This document shows positions 1-5,869 of a stretch of DNA of 13,224 nt, piece by piece; the first letter of the stretch is position 1, and each line of letters begins with the position of its first letter. The notes beneath the pieces are model-generated. The model was given only the letters and a program-made list of their open reading frames with translations, was not told the origin of the DNA and did no database searches. Source of the DNA: Gammaproteobacteria bacterium (GTDB lineage: Bacteria; Pseudomonadota; Gammaproteobacteria; UBA9214); the NCBI GenBank assembly GCA_020027635.1, contig JAHKKL010000017.1:1-13224 (forward strand). Direction: 5' to 3'. Both the position numbers and the translations under genes were made by a program.

Positions 1-1
1 G

Positions 2-118
2 CAGAATCACGGCAAGATTACACGGGTTACAGAATTTGAAGTTGAACTCACGGAAATCATTCCTGATGGACTCGGAGGCTGGATGGAACGCCAGGCTTCT
101 ATTGCAATCAGCGAATAA
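2..118 (+). CDS. pilP: Type IV pilus assembly lipoprotein PilP, C-terminal end (5' truncated by window)
   Basis: An open frame enters at base 2 and ends at TAA 116-118. It encodes 38 residues, including the stretch VTEFEVELTEIIPDG and then GGWMERQASIAIS. This resembles the C-terminal strand of PilP, where a regulatory-type ending (ITEI/VELTEI...DGxGGWxER) is typical. PilP is an inner-membrane-anchored periplasmic lipoprotein that links the PilMNO platform to the N-terminal domains of the PilQ secretin. The stop lies 18 bases before pilQ, as expected for the last two genes of a pilMNOPQ operon. The rest of the gene and its lipobox lie outside the window, so the call rests on this short tail and on its position. 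Confidence 0.85.
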   Translation, partial: QNHGKITRVTEFEVELTEIIPDGLGGWMERQASIAISE

Positions 119-136
119 TCCCACGGGGGAACCGCA

Positions 137-2284
137 ATGACCGGAAATAGCACTCGCAGACAAGTGGCACACGTAGCACAACTAATCGGCATCACGAGAA
201 GATTGGCCAGGCGCGGCCGGGGTCTCCTGCTGCTTACGGGCTCCGTACTGCTCGGCGGCAGCCTTGCAAGCGCCTATGCAGGCGAGCAAATCGCAACAAA
301 CTCGCTGAAATCCGTCGAATTTGGCGGTCTTCCGGGCAACAAGGCGCAGATCATCCTGACGCTGAGCAATACCGCAACTTCGCCGTTGAGCTTCACCATC
401 GACAATCCGGCGCGCATAGCGATGGATTTTCCCTCCACAAAGAATGAACTCGCCCAACGTACCCAGACTATCGGCATCGGTATGGCAGACAGCATGACCG
501 CTATCGAGGCACAGGGGCGCACCCGCGTCGTCGTTAACCTCGTTGAGATGGTGCCCTACGAGGCCCACGCCGAAGGCAACAAGGTCGTACTGACTATTCA
601 GGGTGGTGGCAAGGAAGAAAGCGTCGCCAGCGCTGCTGTAACCGCCGCCAAGGGTGGTCCACATCCCCAGATCAAGAATGTCGACTTCCGGCGTGGCGAG
701 CATGGTGAGGGCCGTGTAATAGTAAGTCTCTCCGATCCCTCCATACCGGTGGACATTCAACAGGAAGGCGGCAATGTGGTCGTTGACTTCTATCGTGCCG
801 TACTGCCAGGTGAACTGGAACGGCGTCTGGACGTTTTGGACTTTGCCACGCCCGTAAAGACCATCGACACCTTCACCAAGGGTGAAAATGTGCACATGGT
901 TATTACGCCCATGGGCGAGTACGACTACCTCGCCTATCAGTCCAATGACGAATTCACCATCGAGGTCAAGGCAATTACCAAGGAAGAGGTGGAAGAGCGC
1001 AAGAAGGATGAATTCGGCTACAAAGGCGAGCGCTTGTCCCTTAATTTCCAGGACATCGAGGTGCGTTCCGTTCTGCAGCTCATCGCGGACTTCACCGGAA
1101 TCAACATCGTGGTCAGTGACACGGTCAAGGGCAGCCTGACGCTGCGTCTCAAGAATGTCCCCTGGGACCAGGCCCTTGACCTCATCCTGAAAACCAAGGG
1201 TCTCGCGATGCGTCAAACCGGCAACGTCATGTTGATTGCTCCCAGCGAGGAAATTGCTGCCCGTGAAAAGCTCGAGCTCGAATCTCAGAAGCAGATCAAG
1301 GATCTGGAGCCACTTTACTCCGAATTCATACAGATCAATTATGCCAAGGCCGCTGATATCGCCAAGCTGTTGAAGAGTTCCGATACCTCGCTGCTCTCCG
1401 ATCGCGGCACGGTAACAATCGATGAGCGGACCAATACGCTCCTGGTCCAGGATATCGCCAGCAAGCTCGCTGATATCCGCAAGCTAGTTGCGCATCTGGA
1501 TATCCCCGTGAGGCAGGTGCTGATCGAATCACGCATCGTGATCGCCACCGATACTTTTGCGCGGGATTTGGGTGTAAAATTTGGCTATAGCAAGTCGACT
1601 ACCGTCAATGGTGACACGCTGGTAGTTGGCGGTAAACAGCCGGGTGACCTAATTACCACCCCAACCACGCCGTTTGAAGTACCGGCGGGCAGCGGTATCA
1701 CCGGCCTGATCACCGATCTCGGGGTTAACAACCCGACCGGCTCCATCGGCCTTGCCATCGGCAAGCTGGGCAACCACCTGCTGCAACTGGAACTCAATGC
1801 CATGGAGGCGGAAGGGCGGGGTGAAGTCATTTCCAGTCCCCGGGTGCTGACTTCCAACCAGAAGCAAGCCTTCATCCAGTCAGGTACCCAAATACCCTAT
1901 CAGGAGGCATCATCCAGCGGCGCCACCAGCGTCTCCTTCAAGGATGCCGTCCTCAGCCTGAAAGTCACGCCGCAAATCACGCCGGATGACCGCATCATCA
2001 TGGATCTCGACGTCACCAAGGACAACGTTGGCCGGGTCTTCAACGGGGTTCCCAGCATTGATACCAAAGAAGTGGCTACCCAGGTGCTGGTGGACAATGG
2101 TGAAACCCTGGTGCTCGGCGGCATCTACGAACGGGATAGACTGGATGAAACGGACCGGGTGCCGTTCTTCGGGGAACTCCCGATGGTTGACTGGCTGTTC
2201 AAGACAACCCGGAAATCCGATGACAAGTCCGAATTGCTTATCTTCATCACGCCGAAGATCGTCAAGGAAAACTTCCGCCTCTGA
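137..2284 (+). CDS. pilQ: Type IV pilus secretin PilQ
   Basis: 715 residues. PilQ is the outer-membrane multimeric pore through which the type IV pilus leaves the cell. The N-terminus has a long basic stretch and then a hydrophobic core (about 29-46) ending near ASAYAGE, a signal peptide. Two AMIN-type beta-domains that bind peptidoglycan follow (about 57-155 and 178-278). Next come an STN/secretin N0 domain (about 300-370, LNFQDIEVRSVLQLIADFTG), a NolW-type N1 domain (about 395-455) and the secretin barrel domain (about 543-708). The barrel domain contains VISSPRVLT and the signature VPFFGELPMVDWLF and ends in LLIFITPKIV. Length and domain order are normal for the family. Start ATG 137 has a G-rich ribosome site (125-130) six bases upstream. 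An earlier start is unlikely because the gene would run into pilP. Probably cotranscribed with pilP. Confidence 0.97.
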   Translation: MTGNSTRRQVAHVAQLIGITRRLARRGRGLLLLTGSVLLGGSLASAYAGEQIATNSLKSVEFGGLPGNKAQIILTLSNTATSPLSFTIDNPARIAMDFPSTKNELAQRTQTIGIGMADSMTAIEAQGRTRVVVNLVEMVPYEAHAEGNKVVLTIQGGGKEESVASAAVTAAKGGPHPQIKNVDFRRGEHGEGRVIVSLSDPSIPVDIQQEGGNVVVDFYRAVLPGELERRLDVLDFATPVKTIDTFTKGENVHMVITPMGEYDYLAYQSNDEFTIEVKAITKEEVEERKKDEFGYKGERLSLNFQDIEVRSVLQLIADFTGINIVVSDTVKGSLTLRLKNVPWDQALDLILKTKGLAMRQTGNVMLIAPSEEIAAREKLELESQKQIKDLEPLYSEFIQINYAKAADIAKLLKSSDTSLLSDRGTVTIDERTNTLLVQDIASKLADIRKLVAHLDIPVRQVLIESRIVIATDTFARDLGVKFGYSKSTTVNGDTLVVGGKQPGDLITTPTTPFEVPAGSGITGLITDLGVNNPTGSIGLAIGKLGNHLLQLELNAMEAEGRGEVISSPRVLTSNQKQAFIQSGTQIPYQEASSSGATSVSFKDAVLSLKVTPQITPDDRIIMDLDVTKDNVGRVFNGVPSIDTKEVATQVLVDNGETLVLGGIYERDRLDETDRVPFFGELPMVDWLFKTTRKSDDKSELLIFITPKIVKENFRL

Positions 2285-2286
2285 TC

Positions 2287-2310
2287 CCAGGCGTTCCTGG
2301 CGCTTGCCAG
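2287..2310 (+). other. Two mutually exclusive small hairpins after pilQ
   Basis: CCAGG (2287-2291) pairs with CCTGG (2296-2300) around a 4-base loop. CTGGC (2297-2301), which overlaps that right arm, can instead pair with GCCAG (2306-2310), also around 4 bases. Both stems have only five base pairs and no T-run follows. They could be part of the pilQ 3' end, or chance. Confidence 0.3.
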
Positions 2311-2331
2311 CGAACTTACTTTCTGGCATAC

Positions 2332-2364
2332 CTGCCCGGCATGAAAACGCCGGGCAGTTTGTTT
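2332..2364 (+). terminator. Terminator-like hairpin with the aroK start codon in its loop
   Basis: CTGCCCGGC (2332-2340) and GCCGGGCAG (2349-2357) form a perfect 9-bp, very GC-rich stem. The 8-base loop ATGAAAAC begins with the aroK start codon. The stem is followed directly by TTTGTTT (2358-2364), so the layout is that of an intrinsic terminator of the pilQ transcript. In a read-through mRNA it would also hide the aroK initiation region. The T-run is interrupted by one G, and the right arm encodes aroK residues 3-6. Part of the symmetry could therefore be coincidence, but nine perfect pairs are more than expected. Confidence 0.5.
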
Positions 2365-2859
2365 CTGACGGGCCCCATGGGGGCTGGAAAATCCACCATT
2401 GGTCGGCAGCTGTCCCGACAACTCAGGCTGGCCTTTTATGACAGCGACCGTGAAATCGAGAATCGTACCGGCGTCGATATCCCGCTGATTTTCGAACTGG
2501 AAGGCGAGCAAGGATTCCGCAAGCGCGAACGGCTCATCATCGATGAACTGACCTCCCTGCCGAATATCGTCCTCGCCACCGGCGGCGGGGCCATTCTGGA
2601 TGCGGATAACCGCGAACACCTCGCTGAACGAGGTCTGGTGATATACCTGCATGCCTCCGTAGACCAGCAACTCACGCGCACCGAACACGACCGCAACCGG
2701 CCTCTACTGCAAACCGATAATCCGCGCCAGCGCCTGGAGGATCTTATGCAGGTGCGCGACCCCCTCTACCGCGAGATCGCGGACTTGGTGATCGACACGG
2801 ATGGCAAACGTGTCATGGCAGTCGTCAATCAGATCATACGCAAGCTCAAACTGAGATAA
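2341..2859 (+). CDS. aroK: Shikimate kinase I
   Basis: 172 residues, the usual length. AroK phosphorylates shikimate at its 3-hydroxyl with ATP, the fifth step of the shikimate pathway, in the cytoplasm. Visible motifs: the Walker A loop GPMGAGKST (11-19), the shikimate-binding DSD (34-36), the GFR motif around Arg60, the glycine triad ATGGGA (79-84), the lid with RNRPLL (118-123) and RDPLY (139-143). ATG 2341 is the only standard start that leaves a normal N-terminus. No GTG, TTG or ATG lies in frame between pilQ and this codon. There is no clear Shine-Dalgarno sequence, and the codon sits in the loop of a strong hairpin. The gene follows pilQ after 56 bases and precedes aroB, a common gammaproteobacterial arrangement. 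Confidence 0.97.
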   Translation: MKTPGSLFLTGPMGAGKSTIGRQLSRQLRLAFYDSDREIENRTGVDIPLIFELEGEQGFRKRERLIIDELTSLPNIVLATGGGAILDADNREHLAERGLVIYLHASVDQQLTRTEHDRNRPLLQTDNPRQRLEDLMQVRDPLYREIADLVIDTDGKRVMAVVNQIIRKLKLR

Positions 2860-2862
2860 GCG

Positions 2863-2881
2863 GCCGACCCGGCGATTTTTT
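2863..2881 (+). terminator. Weak terminator candidate after aroK
   Basis: GCCG (2863-2866) and CGGC (2870-2873) form a 4-bp stem with a 3-base loop, followed after GA by six T residues (2876-2881). The stem is short, so this may only pause polymerase. It comes just after the aroK stop codon and before a possible aroB promoter. Confidence 0.25.
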
Positions 2882-2907
2882 GCCCTGTGGATCCATTATC
2901 CTATATG
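2880..2907 (+). promoter_or_regulatory. Possible sigma70 promoter for aroB
   Basis: TTGCCC (2880-2885) and TATATG (2902-2907) are 16 bases apart, in an AT-richer stretch of the 81-base aroK-aroB gap. Transcription would begin near 2914, about 27 bases before aroB. A T7 tract (2911-2917) lies just downstream. The match is moderate and was judged by eye only. Confidence 0.3.
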
Positions 2908-2940
2908 CTGTTTTTTTGATGCAGATCTGACAATCAGCCG

Positions 2941-4017
2941 ATGAAAACACTGGCAGTCAACCTCGGTGTGCGCAGCTACCCCATTCACATCGGAGAGGGA
3001 TTGCTGCGAAAGCCCGAGCTCATTACCGACCATATCAGGGGCAGGCAGGTATTGGTGGTCACTAACGAAACCATTGCGCCGCTCTATCTTGACACCATAA
3101 GGGGGGTGCTCAACGGCTTCGATCTGGCCTCCGTCATCCTTCCCGATGGAGAGCAGTACAAGAATATCGATACCCTGAATTCAGTCTTTACCAGTCTGTT
3201 GGAGCATCGTTTCAACCGACGCTGCACGCTCGTCGCCCTGGGCGGCGGGGTGGTTGGTGATATTACCGGCTTTGCTGCCGCCTGCTATCAGCGGGGTGTG
3301 GCCTTTTTACAGCTACCAACCACCCTATTGGCACAGGTCGATTCGTCGGTAGGCGGTAAAACGGGGGTCAATCATCCGTTGGGAAAAAATATGATCGGTG
3401 CCTTCCATCAACCCGGCTGTGTAGTGATCGACACCGACACACTGGATACCCTTGATCAGCGGCAGCTGGCTGCCGGCTTCGCCGAGGTCATCAAATACGG
3501 GCTGATCCATGATGCCAGATTCTTTACCTGGATTGAACAGAACATCGAGCAGCTCAAGGCGCGCGACAAACTTTCCCTCGCCTATGCCATAGAGAAATCC
3601 TGCACAATCAAGGCAGAAATCGTCGCCGCCGATGAACGCGAAAGCGGGCAGCGTGCCTTGCTCAACCTGGGTCATACTTTTGGTCACGCCATCGAAACCG
3701 GCACCGGCTATGGCAACTGGCTGCATGGCGAGGCCGTAGCCGCCGGCATGCTGATGGCGGCCGACCTGTCGGCGCGCCACCAGTGGCTACCGAGATCGGA
3801 TGTTGCGCGAATCGAGAACTTGCTGCAATGCGCCGGCCTGCCGACGTCTCCGCCGGCGGGAATGGACGAGGCGCGGTTCATGGAACTCATGGCCATCGAC
3901 AAGAAGGTGTTGGACGGTGGACTGCGGCTCGTCCTGCTCAAGGCGATCGGTACCGCAGTGGTAACTGGCGATTTCAGCTCAGCCCTGCTGAGTCAAACAT
4001 TGACTCGCGCCGCCTGA
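2941..4017 (+). CDS. aroB: 3-Dehydroquinate synthase
   Basis: 358 residues, close to the E. coli enzyme. AroB converts DAHP to 3-dehydroquinate, the second shikimate-pathway step, using catalytic NAD+ and a divalent metal. Visible motifs: DGEQYK (69-74), the NAD-binding GGGVVGD (101-107), PTTLLAQVDSSVGGKTGVNH (126-145) and HPLGKNMIGAFHQP around the active site. The metal ligands are Glu182 (AEVIKYG), His245 (NLGHTFGHA) and His262 (WLHGEAV), matching the known Glu/His/His set. The start ATG 2941 gives the family's usual beginning. No convincing ribosome site is visible upstream. It stands 81 bases after aroK, so it may be read from its own promoter, from aroK, or from both. Nothing looks damaged. 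Confidence 0.97.
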   Translation: MKTLAVNLGVRSYPIHIGEGLLRKPELITDHIRGRQVLVVTNETIAPLYLDTIRGVLNGFDLASVILPDGEQYKNIDTLNSVFTSLLEHRFNRRCTLVALGGGVVGDITGFAAACYQRGVAFLQLPTTLLAQVDSSVGGKTGVNHPLGKNMIGAFHQPGCVVIDTDTLDTLDQRQLAAGFAEVIKYGLIHDARFFTWIEQNIEQLKARDKLSLAYAIEKSCTIKAEIVAADERESGQRALLNLGHTFGHAIETGTGYGNWLHGEAVAAGMLMAADLSARHQWLPRSDVARIENLLQCAGLPTSPPAGMDEARFMELMAIDKKVLDGGLRLVLLKAIGTAVVTGDFSSALLSQTLTRAA

Positions 4018-4055
4018 AGTCCGTGAGCAGCGATCCCGTCACAACCCACGACGGT

Positions 4056-5195
4056 ATGCTCGCACCCTATGCAGCCACGAGCGCCTGCAGCAAAGGCCGC
4101 CGGTATTCCGAGCCCGAGCCGGCTTACCGCAGCGAGTACCAGCGCGACCGCGACCGTATCATTCACTCCGCCGCCTTCCGCCGCCTGGAATACAAAACCC
4201 AGGTGTTCGTCAACCATGAAGGCGACCTGTTCCGCACCCGGCTGACGCATTCCATCGAGGTTGCCCAGATTGCCCGTTCGATGGCGCGCGCGCTCAGGCT
4301 TAATGAAGATCTCACCGAAAGTATCGCCCTCGCCCATGACCTTGGCCACACACCGTTCGGCCATGCGGGTCAGGACGCCCTGAATGCCTGTATGCAGGAT
4401 TTCGGTGGTTTTGAACACAATCTGCAATCCCTGCGTGTGGTCGATGAACTGGAAGAGCGTTATGCCGCATTTCCCGGCTTGAACCTTACCTTCGAGAGCC
4501 GCGAAGGCATCCTCAAGCACTGCTCGCGCAGGAATGCCGAAACCCTTGGCGAGCTGGGTCGCCGCTTTCTGGAATCGGGGCAGCCATCGCTGGAAGCCCA
4601 GTTGACCAACCTGGCCGATGAAATCGCCTATAACAGTCATGATGTCGATGACGGACTGCGTTCCGGACTGATCACGGTGGATGAGCTGAGCGAGGTCGCC
4701 CTGTTCCGTGAACAATACGGGGAGGTGCGTATAAGTTACCCGGCATTGTCCGCGCGTCGCACAATCCATGAAGTGGTGCGGCGCATCATCAACCGCCAGG
4801 TGGTTGATCTGATTGAAACCAGCACCCGCCACCTCGAGGAGGTGGCGCCCGCCAACATCGATGCGGTACGCAAGCATGGCAAGCCGCTGATCGCCTTCAG
4901 CGACGGCATGCGTGAACAGAATCTGGAGCTCAAGCGATTCCTGCGCACCAGACTCTACCGCCACTACCGGGTACATCGCATGACGGCCAAGGCGGCACGA
5001 ACCATTACCGCCTTGTTCACCGCCTTTATTGAAGACCCCCGCCTGCTGCCGCCGGATGTCCAGCAGCAAGCGGCCAGGAAAGAGGAGCAACACGGAAAGG
5101 ACGGACGGGCACGGGTCGTGGCAGACTATATCGCCGGCATGACGGATCGTTACGCGATTGCGGAATACGAACGCACCTTCAATCCAGGCATATAG
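4056..5195 (+). CDS. dgt: dGTPase-like HD-domain dNTP triphosphohydrolase
   Basis: 379 residues from ATG 4056. The family cleaves dNTPs, typically dGTP, to the nucleoside and tripolyphosphate, and so limits dNTP pools in the cytoplasm. The HD metal site is complete: His65 (RLTHSIEVA), His94-Asp95 (LAHDLGHTPFGHAG) and Asp188 (LADEIAYNSHDVDDG). The N-terminus has the conserved run RDRDRIIHSAAFRRL and KTQVFVNHEGD. Length and motifs fit the short bacterial 'dGTPase-like' branch rather than the roughly 500-residue E. coli Dgt. The frame stays open far back into aroB, but that part reads as an aroB shadow. GTG 4023, five bases after the aroB stop, is an equally possible start and would add 11 residues. 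Neither start has a good ribosome site. Tight spacing to aroB suggests cotranscription. True substrate preference cannot be read from the sequence. Confidence 0.93.
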   Translation: MLAPYAATSACSKGRRYSEPEPAYRSEYQRDRDRIIHSAAFRRLEYKTQVFVNHEGDLFRTRLTHSIEVAQIARSMARALRLNEDLTESIALAHDLGHTPFGHAGQDALNACMQDFGGFEHNLQSLRVVDELEERYAAFPGLNLTFESREGILKHCSRRNAETLGELGRRFLESGQPSLEAQLTNLADEIAYNSHDVDDGLRSGLITVDELSEVALFREQYGEVRISYPALSARRTIHEVVRRIINRQVVDLIETSTRHLEEVAPANIDAVRKHGKPLIAFSDGMREQNLELKRFLRTRLYRHYRVHRMTAKAARTITALFTAFIEDPRLLPPDVQQQAARKEEQHGKDGRARVVADYIAGMTDRYAIAEYERTFNPGI

Positions 5196-5206
5196 GTTTC
5201 GTTTTC

Positions 5207-5242
5207 CGTGTCCGGACGTTGCTCGTTGAGACACGAATTTTT
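5207..5242 (+). terminator. Possible terminator after dgt
   Basis: CGTGTC (5207-5212) and GACACG (5230-5235) form a 6-bp stem around a 17-base loop, followed by AATTTTT (5236-5242). The loop is large, though ACG/CGT inside it could form a small inner stem. The position 12 bases after the dgt stop fits the end of the aroB-dgt transcript. Confidence 0.35.
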
Positions 5243-5332
5243 GCGAGATTACACTTTGTTAATCAGCCATGATTCCTCGAACCACTGCTAAGTGCTGTCC
5301 GTACATGATTTACCCTGATATACGATGTGATG

Positions 5333-5358
5333 TTGTCTGCGTTACATTTTCATAATAT
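5333..5358 (+). promoter_or_regulatory. Weak promoter candidate before the WGR gene
   Basis: TTGTCT (5333-5338) and TAATAT (5353-5358) lie in the AT-rich 186-base gap between dgt and the WGR gene. The spacer is only 14 bases, shorter than ideal, so this is tentative. An alternative -10-like TATACG lies at 5319-5324. The AT-rich character of the gap supports a promoter somewhere here. I see no RNA gene in it. Confidence 0.2.
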
Positions 5359-5381
5359 TTCATCCCGATCGGCGATTCCCA

Positions 5382-5627
5382 GTGCGCATCTACATGCAAA
5401 TTCCACCGCAGGGTGAGCATCCGCCGCGTTTCTATCACCTGCACCTGCAGGAGGACCTGCTCGAGGGCTGGACCCTGATACGGGAGTGGGGATATCAGGG
5501 GGCCGCGGGTCGCGTCCTGCGCGAGCACTATGCGGATCGTGAGGAAGCCGAAGCGGCCCTGATCCGGATCCGCGATGAACAGCTCAAACGCGGCTATCTT
5601 GTCGTCTTCGTGCAGGCGCAAACCTAG
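5382..5627 (+). CDS. Small stand-alone WGR-domain protein
   Basis: 81 residues from GTG 5382, or 77 from ATG 5394. Nearly the whole protein is one WGR domain: RFYHLHLQEDLLEGW (16-30), then TLIREWGYQGAAGRV (31-45), EHYADREEAEAAL and a terminal LKRGYLVVF. Trp30, Trp36-Gly37 and the C-terminal (K/R)GY are the expected landmarks. The third residue of the namesake triad is Tyr38, not Arg. WGR domains occur in PARPs and MolR-type proteins, where they are linked to nucleic-acid binding. Small bacterial stand-alone versions have no established function that I know. There is no signal peptide or membrane segment, so it should be cytoplasmic. It sits 186 bases after dgt and 242 bases before gltB, probably as its own transcription unit. 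No good ribosome site is visible. GTG is preferred because it keeps the family-like beginning RIYMQ. Confidence 0.8.
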   Translation: MRIYMQIPPQGEHPPRFYHLHLQEDLLEGWTLIREWGYQGAAGRVLREHYADREEAEAALIRIRDEQLKRGYLVVFVQAQT

Positions 5628-5659
5628 TCGGCGCGCACGGCGGCATTGCATATCCCTGT

Positions 5660-5668
5660 TGTGGATAA
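5660..5668 (-). promoter_or_regulatory. Isolated perfect DnaA-box sequence
   Basis: TGTGGATAA on the given strand is the exact complement of the strong DnaA box TTATCCACA. It lies in non-coding DNA 22 bases upstream of the -35 element of the gltB promoter candidate. There is no cluster of boxes and no AT-rich unwinding region, so it is not an origin. A single 9-mer can also occur by chance. Confidence 0.3.
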
Positions 5669-5689
5669 GGAAAAGCCCGTGGTCGCAAA

Positions 5690-5718
5690 TTGAACACCAG
5701 GTCTTGCGGCGCTATACT
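5690..5718 (+). promoter_or_regulatory. sigma70-type promoter for gltBD
   Basis: TTGAAC (5690-5695) and TATACT (5713-5718) are separated by exactly 17 bases. Each hexamer differs from consensus at one or two positions, making this the best promoter match in the window. Transcription would start near 5725, giving a leader of about 145 bases before gltB. A GGCC-TTTT-GGCC palindrome (5723-5734) spans the predicted start site. No sigma54-type -24/-12 pair was found. Confidence 0.6.
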
Positions 5719-5780
5719 ACTTGGCCTTTTGGCCGCGGGTTGATGCGCTGCCGCCGTCCGCATGCCAATACCGGATATAA

Positions 5781-5797
5781 ATTGTAACGCATTGTAA
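5781..5797 (+). repeat. ATTGTAA direct repeat spaced one helical turn, gltB leader
   Basis: ATTGTAA occurs at 5781-5787 and again at 5791-5797, a 10-base period. Such spacing suits a protein contacting one face of the DNA, so this could be an operator in the gltB control region. It lies about 56 bases downstream of the predicted transcription start. The bound factor, if any, is unknown. Confidence 0.3.
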
Positions 5798-5808
5798 TAG
5801 CGGCTTTT

Positions 5809-5837
5809 CTTCGCAGCGTCCTCGCGTAACTGCGAAG
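5809..5837 (+). other. Hairpin in the gltB mRNA leader
   Basis: CTTCGCAG (5809-5816) and CTGCGAAG (5830-5837) are a perfect 8-bp inverted repeat around a 13-base loop. A U-G and a U-A pair can extend the stem by two. It ends 20 bases before the gltB ribosome site (AGGG 5858-5861). No T-run follows, so it is not a terminator. It may be an mRNA structure or a DNA operator. I do not recognise it as a known riboswitch. Confidence 0.45.
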
Positions 5838-5869
5838 GACGGAAAGCGCACAACAACAGGGTATTGCCA

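Noticed and set aside
182..1216. Minus-strand frame opposite pilQ
   Set aside because: pilQ is unambiguous on the plus strand. The antisense product looks like a random shadow.
3783..4055. N-terminal extension of dgt back into aroB
   Set aside because: This part overlaps intact aroB, reads as a frame-shifted aroB shadow and has no counterpart in Dgt proteins. Only GTG 4023 remains a fair alternative start.
5635..5650. sigma54-type promoter upstream of gltB
   Set aside because: TTGCA occurs at 5646-5650 but the required GG of the -24 element is not at the correct distance.
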